Shown: positions 1 through 7,997 of the stretch, piece by piece | Position numbering within the stretch: position 1 is the stretch's first letter | Layout of the letters: each line of letters begins with the position of its first letter | Source: Rhizobium subbaraonis | GTDB lineage: Bacteria; Pseudomonadota; Alphaproteobacteria; Rhizobiales; Rhizobiaceae | Assembly: GCF_900220975.1 (NCBI RefSeq) | Contig: NZ_OBQD01000015.1 | Location: 89,730-153,729 of the forward strand | DNA: 64,000 nucleotides | Reading direction: 5' to 3' | Position numbers and translations under genes: made by a program | The notes under the pieces: model-generated | The model's input: the letters and a program-made list of their open reading frames with translations, nothing else | What the model was told of the DNA's origin: nothing | The model's database searches: none

Positions 1-738
1 GGCGCCGGGCATATGGAAGCCCATGATCTCCATCAGCATCTGGTTCGAATTCGCCGTGCCGTAGAACGTACAGGTACCAGGCCCATGATAGGACTTGGAC
101 TCGGCATCCAGAAGTTCGTCGCGGCCGACCTTGCCCTCGGCAAACAGCTGGCGCACCCGCGCCTTCTCGTCGTTGGGCAGGCCGGAGGTCATGGGGCCGG
201 CGGGGATGAACACGGCGGGCAGGTGCCCGAACGTCAGCGCGGCGATTGTCAGGCCCGGGACGATCTTGTCGCAGACACCAAGGTAGACGATCGCGTCGAA
301 CATGTTGTGCGAAAGCCCGACGCCGGCCGCCATTGCGATCAGGTCGCGCGAGAAAAGCGACAGCTCCATGCCGGGCTGGCCCTGGGTGACGCCGTCGCAC
401 ATGGCGGGCACGCCGCCGGCGACCTGAGCCACGCCGCCGGCCTCGTGAGCCGCCTGCCGGATCAGCGCAGGGTAGGTCTCGAACGGCTGATGCGCCGAAA
501 GCATGTCGTTGTATGAGGTGATGATGCCGAGATTGGGGACGCGGTCGCCTGCCAGCGCCGTCTTCTCGGCGGGGGAACAGACCGCAAAGCCGTGCGCGAG
601 GTTGCCGCAACCGAGGACGGAGCGGTGTACGCCCTTGGAAACGGCGGCGCGAACACGATCCAGATAGGGCTCGCGAAAGGGCTTCGAACGCTCGACGATT
701 CTGGCAGTAATGGCTTCAATACGGGCATCGGCGGACAT
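1..738 (-). CDS. edd: 6-phosphogluconate dehydratase, C-terminus cut off by the window edge
   Basis: Entner-Doudoroff enzyme that dehydrates 6-phosphogluconate to 2-keto-3-deoxy-6-phosphogluconate in the cytosol. The visible 246 residues start at ATG 738 ([10 protein letters not shown]) and run off the left edge; the family is usually about 600 residues, so more than half is missing. IlvD/Edd hallmarks are present: [18 protein letters not shown] near the N-terminus, GVCDKIVPG carrying an expected iron-sulfur cysteine, and [14 protein letters not shown]. It is the last gene of the co-directional zwf-pgl-edd set, about 150 bp downstream of pgl. The order matches the usual rhizobial Entner-Doudoroff cluster, which separates edd from the related ilvD. 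Confidence 0.95.
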   Translation of the reverse strand, partial: MSADARIEAITARIVERSKPFREPYLDRVRAAVSKGVHRSVLGCGNLAHGFAVCSPAEKTALAGDRVPNLGIITSYNDMLSAHQPFETYPALIRQAAHEAGGVAQVAGGVPAMCDGVTQGQPGMELSLFSRDLIAMAAGVGLSHNMFDAIVYLGVCDKIVPGLTIAALTFGHLPAVFIPAGPMTSGLPNDEKARVRQLFAEGKVGRDELLDAESKSYHGPGTCTFYGTANSNQMLMEIMGFHMPGA

Positions 739-891
739 GGGATTATCCTGATTTCGCTCGTTTGCAATGGTCACGCGCCATCGAAACGCCCTCACGGGCG
801 GTCCGATGCGTAAAGCCTGCGGGGTGCGATGTGGCACCCTTCGGCTGTTGCCTTGTGCCGGGCGCAACCGCCCGCAAGGCAGAGATGGGCG

Positions 892-1590
892 CTACGGCGC
901 CCAGTAGACGTCGACGGGCGTGGCAGCCCGGCGCAGGACCGCCCGCACCGGCATGTCTTTCTCCTCGCCATCGGCAAGTGCGTTTTCCAGCGTGTCCTTC
1001 TTTGCCTGTCCCTCGATATGCAGCACGAGGAACCGGGCGTCATGCAGGCTGGAGAACGTCAGCGTCAGCCGGGTCTCGCCGGCACCTTCGGCTTCCATGG
1101 TGATCACGCCGCGCGGCGTGCCGCTCGAAAGCGCCTCTGCCAGGCGGTCGCCGCCGGGGAAGAAGGAAGCGGTGTGCCCGTCATTGCCCATGCCGAGGAT
1201 GACCACATCGAAAGGGGCGGGCAGGCTTGCGATGGCGGTGCTTGCAAGCTTTGCCGCCTCGTCCGCGGTGGCCGCGGCGTGATAGAGCGGCAGGAACCGC
1301 GCGCTGGCAGCCTCGCCCTGCAGCAGGTTGTCGGCGACAAGCAGGTGGTTCGAGCGCGGATTGTCAGCTGGCACGAACCGCTCGTCGACCAACGTCACGG
1401 TGACCTTCGACCAGTCGAGCTTGTGCGCCGACAGCGCCTTGAAGAACCGTTTCGGCGTCGAGCCGCCGGAAACGGCGATGGTTGCCGCGCCGCGTTCGGC
1501 GATCGCGACCTTCAGCACCGAGGCGACGGCTTCGGCCAGATTTTTCGCCAGCGAGGCGGCATCGGCGAATTCGTGGGTTTTCGTTGCCAT
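892..1590 (-). CDS. pgl: 6-phosphogluconolactonase
   Basis: Hydrolyses 6-phosphogluconolactone to 6-phosphogluconate, between the Zwf and Edd steps. The 232-residue protein has the usual length and shows ISVSGGSTP-like AVSGGSTPKRFF near residue 40, the VDERFVP block, and the GMGNDGHTASFFP signature. The reading frame is open 39 codons further upstream, but that part overlaps zwf and is arginine-rich. ATG 1590, eight bases after the zwf stop, is therefore the better start. Tight spacing suggests translation coupled to zwf. Confidence 0.95.
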   Translation of the reverse strand: MATKTHEFADAASLAKNLAEAVASVLKVAIAERGAATIAVSGGSTPKRFFKALSAHKLDWSKVTVTLVDERFVPADNPRSNHLLVADNLLQGEAASARFLPLYHAAATADEAAKLASTAIASLPAPFDVVILGMGNDGHTASFFPGGDRLAEALSSGTPRGVITMEAEGAGETRLTLTFSSLHDARFLVLHIEGQAKKDTLENALADGEEKDMPVRAVLRRAATPVDVYWAP

Positions 1591-1598
1591 GCCCCGCC

Positions 1599-3071
1599 TC
1601 AGCTTTCGTGCCACGTGCGGCCGTCGCGTTCGATCAGCGCGATGGCTTGGCTCGGGCCCCAGGTGCCGGCGGTGTAGCCCTGCGGCGTCTGTCCGGTGCT
1701 GTCCCACGCCTTGAGGATCGGATCGACCCAGCGCCAGGCCGCCTCCACCTCGTCGCGGCGCATGAACAGCGTCTGGTTCGAACGCACAACGTCCAGCAAC
1801 AGCCGCTCATAGGCATCGGCGTTACGCGTTTCGAAAGCCTCGGCGAAGGTCATGTCGAGCGAGACGTTGCGCAGCCGCATGCCGCCCGGACCCGGATCCT
1901 TGATCATCAGCCACTGCTTGACACCCTCGTCCGGCTGGAGCCGGATGATCAGCTGGTTGGCCTCGATGCGGCCTGCGGCCGGTTCGAAGATCGAATGCGG
2001 GATCGGCTTGAAGGTGATCACGATCTCGGAGACGCGGCTCGCCATACGCTTGCCGGTGCGGATATAGAAGGGCACGCCGGCCCAGCGCCAGTTACCGATC
2101 TCGGCCTTGATGGCAACGAAGGTCTCGGTGTTGGAGACGCCGCCCTCGAGCTCTTCGAGATAGCCCTTGACCGGTCCCCCGGCAGAGGCGCCTGCGCGGT
2201 ACTGTCCGCGAACCGTCAGCCGCTCGACATTGTAGTCGTCGATCGGCTTCAGCGCGCGCAGCACCTTCAGCTTCTCGTCGCGCACGGCTTCGGCGTCCAT
2301 CGATGACGGCACTTCCATGGCCACGAGGCAGAGCAACTGGAGAATATGGTTCTGCACCATGTCGCGCAGCGCGCCGGCCTTGTCATAGTAGCCTGCACGG
2401 CTTTCCAGCCCGACCGATTCTGCCACCGTGATTTGCACGTGGTCGATATGGGCGGAGTTCCACAGCGGCTCGTAGAGGGCGTTGGCAAACCTTAGCGCCA
2501 TCAGGTTCTGCACCGTCTCCTTGCCGAGATAGTGGTCGATCCGGTAGATCTGGTCTTCGCGGAACACCCGGCCGATCGTATCGTTCAGCGCGGTGGCCGA
2601 CGCCAGGTCGCGGCCGATCGGCTTCTCAACGACGATGCGGGTCTGCTTGGTGATCAGCTTGTGGTCGCGGATTTTCTCGGCGATCTCGCCGAAGATCGCG
2701 GGTGCGACGGCCAGATAGAACGCGCGCACGCGATCCTTGCCCTCATCGAGGATCTTCTTCAGATCGTCCCAGCCCTGCTCGGACTTGGCGTCGACCGAGA
2801 CGTAGAACAGCCGGTCGGTGAAGATCTTGACTTCCTTGTCGTCGAACTCGCCGGGCTTGAGGAATTCCTTCAATGCCTTGGTGGCGAACTCACGATAGGC
2901 TTCGTGTGTCATGGCCGCGCGCGACGCGCCGATGATGCGCGTCGGATCGGTAAATTGGCCCGCGATCTGCCGGTGATACAGCGCCGGCAGGAGCTTGCGT
3001 TCGGCGAGGTCACCGGTGCCGCCGAAGACGACGTAGTCGAACGGCTCCACGGGGATGATTTGGCTGCTCAT
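1599..3071 (-). CDS. zwf: glucose-6-phosphate 1-dehydrogenase
   Basis: Oxidises glucose 6-phosphate to 6-phosphogluconolactone with NADP+ or NAD+, opening the Entner-Doudoroff and pentose phosphate routes. It has 490 residues, the normal length. The nucleotide-binding GGTGDLAERK lies at residues 17-26, EKPIGRDL at 149-156 and the active-site RIDHYLGKE at 177-185. It is the first gene of zwf-pgl-edd. The 92 bases between it and the upstream minus-strand oxidoreductase gene are the likely operon promoter; I could not assign -35 and -10 boxes there with confidence. Confidence 0.97.
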   Translation of the reverse strand: MSSQIIPVEPFDYVVFGGTGDLAERKLLPALYHRQIAGQFTDPTRIIGASRAAMTHEAYREFATKALKEFLKPGEFDDKEVKIFTDRLFYVSVDAKSEQGWDDLKKILDEGKDRVRAFYLAVAPAIFGEIAEKIRDHKLITKQTRIVVEKPIGRDLASATALNDTIGRVFREDQIYRIDHYLGKETVQNLMALRFANALYEPLWNSAHIDHVQITVAESVGLESRAGYYDKAGALRDMVQNHILQLLCLVAMEVPSSMDAEAVRDEKLKVLRALKPIDDYNVERLTVRGQYRAGASAGGPVKGYLEELEGGVSNTETFVAIKAEIGNWRWAGVPFYIRTGKRMASRVSEIVITFKPIPHSIFEPAAGRIEANQLIIRLQPDEGVKQWLMIKDPGPGGMRLRNVSLDMTFAEAFETRNADAYERLLLDVVRSNQTLFMRRDEVEAAWRWVDPILKAWDSTGQTPQGYTAGTWGPSQAIALIERDGRTWHES

Positions 3072-3163
3072 TGCAATTCTCTATCTGGTTCGCGTTGGTG
3101 GCGTTATAATCTAATCGATTTAAAAAGGCCAGAGTGCAGCGCGACAAAATAGCCGGGATTGCG

Positions 3164-4450
3164 TCAGAGCCTGTCGCGCATGGCATACCACGTCATGGCC
3201 AGGAAAAGGAGCGGCGTTCTCAGGCGGGCGCCGCCGGGAAACGCCGGAATCTTCAGCGAACCCAGCATGTCGAGTTCGGCGCTTCCGCCGGTCAGCGCGT
3301 CCACATAGAGCTTGCCGCAGTAGTTGGACAGCATCACGCCATGGCCGGAATAGCCGCCGATCGAGGTAATTCCGGGCATGACTTCGCGCACGTAGGGTTT
3401 GCGCGGCATCGTGATGCCGACCGATCCGCCCCAGGCATGCTCGATGGCGATGTCGGCGAGTTCGGGATAGATTTCGGCGATCTGCCGGCGGATATGCACC
3501 GACATGTCGCTGGGGTTGTCGGCCGTATAGGCCTCCCGCCCGCCGAACAGCAGCCGCCCGTCGCGGCTCTTGCGGAAGTAGCGCACGACGAAGCGCGAAT
3601 CGGCGATGGACTCGCCTCCGGGAATGATCTTCGGGAAGGCGTCGAGTACCGGGGTGGCGCCGATGAAGGAGCGGATCGGCATCACATGGGCGGCCGTCGT
3701 TGGCTCCAGGTTGCCGATATAGGCATTGCAGGCGATCAGGGCCCTGTCGGCGGTAATCGTGCCCCTTGCGGTCGAAATGACGGCCCTGCCGCCGGCCCGC
3801 TCGATCTTGAGCGCCGGCGTCTGCTCGTGCAGCGTCGCGCCCGCCGCCTTCGCCGCCTTGGCGATGCCGACGAGCAGCTTCATCGGGTGGATATGTCCGG
3901 TGCCGGTGTCGCGCACGCCGAAGAGATAGAATTTCGAGCCGAGCCGCTCTTGCGTCTCTTCCCTGTCCATGAACGTGGACTGCGTATAGCCGTAGCGGCT
4001 GGCTGCGATTTCCGGATTGGCGCGGTAGTCCGCCTCGAGCGCCTTCTTGTGCGAGACGTTCATCTGTCCGGGCATGAACTCGATGTCGAGATCCTGCTCG
4101 GTGGCAAAGTCCAGAAGGTGGCGCTTGGCGTGTTCGGCAAGGTCGAAGAGACCCTTGGAACGCTCGTAGCCGAGCTCCTCCTCCAGTTCCTCCGGCCAGG
4201 AGCGCTGGCCGGTGCCGAGCTGGCCGCCATTGCGCCCGGATGCGCCGTCGCCGAAACGGTTGGCGTCGACCAGGACGACGCGCACGCCCTTGCGCGCAAG
4301 ATTGTAGGCTGCCTGCAGACCGGTGAAACCGCCGCCAACGATGGCGACATCTGCTTCGCACGAGCCGGACATCTTCGGATATTCGGGGCGATCGCCGACG
4401 GTCTTTTCGTACCAGGATATGCCGGGGGAGATCGGGCTTTGCCAGGACAT
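3164..4450 (-). CDS. FAD-dependent oxidoreductase, gamma-glutamylputrescine oxidase-like
   Basis: DAO/GlpO-family flavoprotein of 428 residues. The Rossmann motif VAIVGGGFTGLQAAYNL lies near the N-terminus, and the C-terminal SIGGYSGHGVMLSNYCGK is typical of PuuB/OrdL-type amine oxidases. It most likely oxidises gamma-glutamylputrescine, because the gene just upstream on the same strand encodes a glutamine-synthetase-like PuuA homologue. The frame opens 17 codons earlier at 4501; I prefer ATG 4450 (MSWQSPISPG), where the similarity to PuuB-type N-termini begins. The substrate is inferred from context only; another amine or amino acid is possible. Confidence 0.8.
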   Translation of the reverse strand: MSWQSPISPGISWYEKTVGDRPEYPKMSGSCEADVAIVGGGFTGLQAAYNLARKGVRVVLVDANRFGDGASGRNGGQLGTGQRSWPEELEEELGYERSKGLFDLAEHAKRHLLDFATEQDLDIEFMPGQMNVSHKKALEADYRANPEIAASRYGYTQSTFMDREETQERLGSKFYLFGVRDTGTGHIHPMKLLVGIAKAAKAAGATLHEQTPALKIERAGGRAVISTARGTITADRALIACNAYIGNLEPTTAAHVMPIRSFIGATPVLDAFPKIIPGGESIADSRFVVRYFRKSRDGRLLFGGREAYTADNPSDMSVHIRRQIAEIYPELADIAIEHAWGGSVGITMPRKPYVREVMPGITSIGGYSGHGVMLSNYCGKLYVDALTGGSAELDMLGSLKIPAFPGGARLRTPLLFLAMTWYAMRDRL

Positions 4451-4556
4451 GTGAATGCTCTCGGTCACGATCGTTGCTGGAAGGGAATGCGTATCGGCCA
4501 ACGGCGCCGGCGCCCCGTGACAAGCGGGCGGCGCCGACGGCCGGTCGGGCGCGGGC

Positions 4557-5993
4557 TCAGACGTTGAGCAGCAGGAACTCGCGTTCCCAGGGGCTGATCA
4601 CCTGCATGAACGTCTCGAACTCGCCGCGCTTGACGCCGGCATAGAGGCCGATGAACTCCGGGCTGAAGGCGTCGTGGAGCGCCGGATCGGATTCCAGCAG
4701 CGAAACCGCTTCCAGGAGGCTCCGCGGCAGGTCGATTGAGCCTTCGTTGGCGGTGTCCTCCGTCGGCGCGGATGGCTCCACCTCGTTCATGATCCCGAGC
4801 AGGCCGCAGCCGAGCGAGGCGGCGAGCGCCAGATAGGGGTTGGCGTCGGAGCCGGGCAGGCGGTTTTCGACGCGCCGGGCGGCGGCGTCCGACACCGGAA
4901 TACGGAATGCGGTCGTCCGGTTGTCGTATCCCCAGGCGACATTCACCGGCGCCGACATGTCTGGCGTCAGTCGGCGATAGGAGTTCACATAGGGTGCCAT
5001 CATCGCCAGTGTGCCAGGCACATAGCGCTGCATGCCGCCGATGAATTGGAAGAACTCCTTCGATGCCGAGCCGTCGGGATTGGAGAAGACGTTCTTGCCG
5101 GTCTTGATGTCCACCACCGACTGGTGGATGTGCATCGCCGAGCCGGGCTGGCCCTGCATCGGCTTGGCCATGAAGGTCGCATAGATGCCATGCTTCAGCG
5201 CCGCCTCGCGGATCGTGCGCTTGAACATGAAGACCTGATCGGCAAGCTCGATCGGATCGCCGTGGCGAAGGTTGATTTCCAGCTGCGCCGGCCCTTCCTC
5301 GTGGATGAGGGTGTCGATCTCCAGTCCCTGTTTTTCAGAGAAATGGTAGATGTCGTCGATCAACTCGTCGAACTCGTTGATGCCGGCGATGGAATAGCCC
5401 TGGCCGCCCAGGATCGAGCGTCCCGAGCGCCCCTTCGGCGGGTGCAGTGGATAGTCCGGGTCGTCGTTGAGGGCGACGAGATAGAATTCGATTTCCGGTG
5501 CCACGACCGGTCGCCAGCCGCGCTCGCGATAGAGCCGCACGACGTTCTTGAGCACGTTGCGCGGCGTGTAGGGAACATCCTCGCCATTCGAGCCGACGAT
5601 GTCGCAGATGACCTGCGCGGTCGGGTCGCTCTCCCAGGGTACGATCGAAAGCGTCGAGAGGTCGGGAACGAGCTTGAGGTCGCTGTCGCGCGGCTCATAG
5701 CGGAAGTTGCCGGTCTCCTCCGGGTACTCCCCGGAAATCGTGTGACGGTAGAGCGCGGAGGGCAGCGCCAGAGAGGTGTTGGAAGTGAACTTGGACGACG
5801 GCATCATCTTGCCGCGCGGCACGCCCGCAAGGTCCGGGGTTATGCACTCCACGTCTTCGATGCCTCGTAGCTTGAGCCAGTCGGACGCCTCTTTCCAGTT
5901 GTTGACGCCGCGAAGCGAGTTCAGGGCGGGAGGGATCTTGGAGGAGCGGCTGGCTTTCTGGACGGTGGAGGCAACGGTCTTTTTTGAGGGCAT
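4557..5993 (-). CDS. glutamine synthetase family protein, gamma-glutamylputrescine synthetase-like
   Basis: A 478-residue member of the glutamine synthetase superfamily. Visible family blocks are PEIEFYLVAL, HEEGPAQLEINL, the ATP/metal-binding GSAMHIHQS, and RRVENRLPGSDANPYLALAA, whose arginines contact substrate. The 25-residue basic N-terminal tail and the overall length fit the PuuA group better than housekeeping GlnA, and no adenylylation-site tyrosine context is evident. It would ligate glutamate to putrescine as the first step of the Puu route. The oxidase gene follows 106 bases downstream, so the two likely form one transcript. A putrescine-type importer lies about 11 kb away (17374-21484). 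Confidence 0.82.
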   Translation of the reverse strand: MPSKKTVASTVQKASRSSKIPPALNSLRGVNNWKEASDWLKLRGIEDVECITPDLAGVPRGKMMPSSKFTSNTSLALPSALYRHTISGEYPEETGNFRYEPRDSDLKLVPDLSTLSIVPWESDPTAQVICDIVGSNGEDVPYTPRNVLKNVVRLYRERGWRPVVAPEIEFYLVALNDDPDYPLHPPKGRSGRSILGGQGYSIAGINEFDELIDDIYHFSEKQGLEIDTLIHEEGPAQLEINLRHGDPIELADQVFMFKRTIREAALKHGIYATFMAKPMQGQPGSAMHIHQSVVDIKTGKNVFSNPDGSASKEFFQFIGGMQRYVPGTLAMMAPYVNSYRRLTPDMSAPVNVAWGYDNRTTAFRIPVSDAAARRVENRLPGSDANPYLALAASLGCGLLGIMNEVEPSAPTEDTANEGSIDLPRSLLEAVSLLESDPALHDAFSPEFIGLYAGVKRGEFETFMQVISPWEREFLLLNV

Positions 5994-6168
5994 GACACAC
6001 CGGGGTTGGTTTCGGATGGGTCATCATATCCGGAGTTTGGGCATTGGCTAGGGGGGCGAAATGCCGAAAGGCGAGCTTTCTCGGGCGGATACGGCCGGCT
6101 GGCGCGGTGCAGGTTGACTTTCGGCAAACGAAAGGAAAAGGGAGAGGCCGAAACAGGGACGATGCGGC

Positions 6169-7350
6169 GTGGCGGAAAAGACGGACGTAGTCATCATCGG
6201 TGCGGGTGCTGCCGGCATGATGTGCGCGATCGAGGCGGGCAAGCGTGGACGGCGCGTGCTCGTGATCGACCATGCCCGTGCGCCCGGCGAGAAGATCCGC
6301 ATCTCAGGCGGCGGCCGCTGCAACTTCACCAACATCCATGCGGAGCCCAGGAATTTCCTGTCGCAGAACCCGCATTTCTGCAAATCCGCCCTCGCGCGCT
6401 ACACGCCGCGCAATTTCCTGGGCCTCGTCGAGCGGCACGGCATCGCCTGGCACGAAAAGACGCTGGGGCAGCTCTTCTGCGATCATTCTGCCAAGGACAT
6501 CATCGCCATGCTCCTCAAGGAGATGCGCGATGCCGGTGCCGAACTGCGCCTGATGACGGAAGTGTCGTCCGTCGAGAAGACGGCGACCGGCTTCCGTGTT
6601 TCCACGAGCGGCGGTCCCGTCGACGCCGCCTCGCTCGTCATCGCGACCGGGGGAAAGTCGATCCCGAAGATGGGTGCGACAGGCTTTGCCTACCGTATCG
6701 CCGAGCTCTTCGGCCTGCGCGTGGTGGAGACGCGGCCGGGGCTCGTGCCGCTGACGCTCGATCCCCAGTCTCTCGCCGCACACGAGGGCATGCCGGGGGT
6801 CGCGGTGGAGGTGGTCGCGCGTCACGGGAAGACAGAGTTTCGAGAGGCGATGCTTTTTACCCATCGCGGCTTGAGCGGCCCGGCCATCCTGCAGATATCG
6901 TCATTTTGGCGCGAAGGCGACGAAATCACGCTGCACCTGCAACCGGATGTCGATCTTGCCGCCCTTCTGGCGGCGGCGCGAAAGGAAAATGGCCGGCAGG
7001 CGGTGCAGACGGTTCTGTCGGAGCATATGCCCCGCAAGCTCGCGCAGCTCCTCGTCAGCCAGTCGGACGTCGACGGGCCGTTGGCGGAAGTCGCGGGGCG
7101 AAAGATCGAGATGCTTGCTGATCATGTCCGCCGCTGGCGGATCCGCCCGGCGGGATCGGAAGGCTATCGCACCGCCGAGGTAACGCTGGGCGGCGTGGAC
7201 ACCGACGAGTTGGATTCACGCACGATGGCGGCGAAATCGGTCCCGGGACTGCATTTCATCGGCGAGGCTGTGGACGTCACCGGTTGGCTCGGCGGCTACA
7301 ATTTCCAGTGGGCCTGGGCCTCCGGTCATGCCGCTGGACAGGCGGTCTGA
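6169..7350 (+). CDS. YhiN/HI0933-type NAD(P)/FAD-dependent oxidoreductase
   Basis: A 393-residue flavoprotein of the HI0933/YhiN family. It has VVIIGAGAAGMMCAIEAGKRG for FAD binding at the N-terminus, the family signature KIRISGGGRCNFTN near residue 45, LVIATGGKSIPKMGATG in the middle and GWLGGYNFQWAWASG at the C-terminus. The physiological reaction of this family is not established; it is cytosolic and often annotated as an aminoacetone-type oxidase. The start is GTG 6169. The gene is divergent from the glutamine-synthetase-like gene, and the shared 175-bp gap should hold both promoters. Confidence 0.85.
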   Translation: MAEKTDVVIIGAGAAGMMCAIEAGKRGRRVLVIDHARAPGEKIRISGGGRCNFTNIHAEPRNFLSQNPHFCKSALARYTPRNFLGLVERHGIAWHEKTLGQLFCDHSAKDIIAMLLKEMRDAGAELRLMTEVSSVEKTATGFRVSTSGGPVDAASLVIATGGKSIPKMGATGFAYRIAELFGLRVVETRPGLVPLTLDPQSLAAHEGMPGVAVEVVARHGKTEFREAMLFTHRGLSGPAILQISSFWREGDEITLHLQPDVDLAALLAAARKENGRQAVQTVLSEHMPRKLAQLLVSQSDVDGPLAEVAGRKIEMLADHVRRWRIRPAGSEGYRTAEVTLGGVDTDELDSRTMAAKSVPGLHFIGEAVDVTGWLGGYNFQWAWASGHAAGQAV

Positions 7351-7469
7351 AGGCCTGCGCAGGTGCGTGCATGCGCCCTGCGAAAGTAGGGGTCGCAATT
7401 GGGCGAGGGCCGATTTACGGTTCATTAAGAGGTGCGGGCCGATCCTGCCGCAAGCCGGCGTTTCGCCGC

Positions 7470-7497
7470 CCGTTTCTCCGGATGTCCGGGGAAACGG
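7470..7497 (+). terminator. hairpin downstream of the YhiN-type gene
   Basis: Thirteen-base arms (CCGTTTCTCCGGA and TCCGGGGAAACGG) pair with one T-G wobble around a two-base centre. It lies 120 bases after the oxidoreductase stop. No T-run follows, so it is a weak terminator or an mRNA 3'-end stabiliser. Confidence 0.4.
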
Positions 7498-7577
7498 AAA
7501 AGCGGCCGAAATGACATGACGTGGGCCGGCTGGCCGGATCAACCGGGATGCCCGTAGCTCGTAACCGGAGTCTTGCC

Positions 7578-7727
7578 ATGACCGCAGTACACCGCCGTCC
7601 CGTCGCCCGCGCGCTTGCCATCGCCACCGAAGAAAAACGCCGCGCCGCACTGGGCGTCGCCTTCAATTGCTCGGTGGCTGCGCTGCTTCTGGCGCTCCTT
7701 ACAGTATCGATCGCCTGGATTTACTGA
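7578..7727 (+). CDS. small single-pass membrane protein, function unknown
   Basis: A 49-residue reading frame beginning MTAVHRRPVARALAIA. The first half is basic and the C-terminal half (residues about 27-48, VAFNCSVAALLLALLTVSIA) is one hydrophobic segment ending in WIY. A CGGAG ribosome binding site sits seven bases before ATG 7578, which supports translation; longer upstream versions have no such site. I do not recognise a family. It stands alone between the YhiN-type gene and the first chemoreceptor. Confidence 0.5.
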   Translation: MTAVHRRPVARALAIATEEKRRAALGVAFNCSVAALLLALLTVSIAWIY

Positions 7728-7795
7728 CCGGCCAGCAAACGGCCGCCCGAGCCTGGGGCCGCGCGGCAAAAGTATGATCAATCGCTTTAATCGTT

Positions 7796-7815
7796 TGAAG
7801 TTTCTTAAAACTTCA
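7796..7815. promoter_or_regulatory. perfect 8-bp inverted repeat upstream of the first chemoreceptor
   Basis: TGAAGTTT and AAACTTCA are separated by CTTA in an AT-rich patch about 180 bases before the chemoreceptor start. It could be an operator or a small hairpin; no regulator can be named from the sequence. Confidence 0.3.
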
Positions 7816-7997
7816 CCCCCATGATTGCCGGATACTGACCCGAACCGCGCCGAATGCGCAGCGGTCCTGCAATGATTGCGCCCGGGTCAAACGGCGAAAA
7901 TCCGTATTTTTTCAGATCAATTTCGCATGACCGACCCCTGGGAGACCCGTGAAGATGCGGGCGGGGGGAGGCGGTCGGCCGCAGGGAGTGATGCCCG

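Noticed and set aside
829..1677. Long plus-strand open frames opposite pgl, zwf and many other genes
   Set aside because: They are antisense shadows caused by high third-position GC in the real genes; composition is Arg/Gly/Ala/His-rich without motifs.
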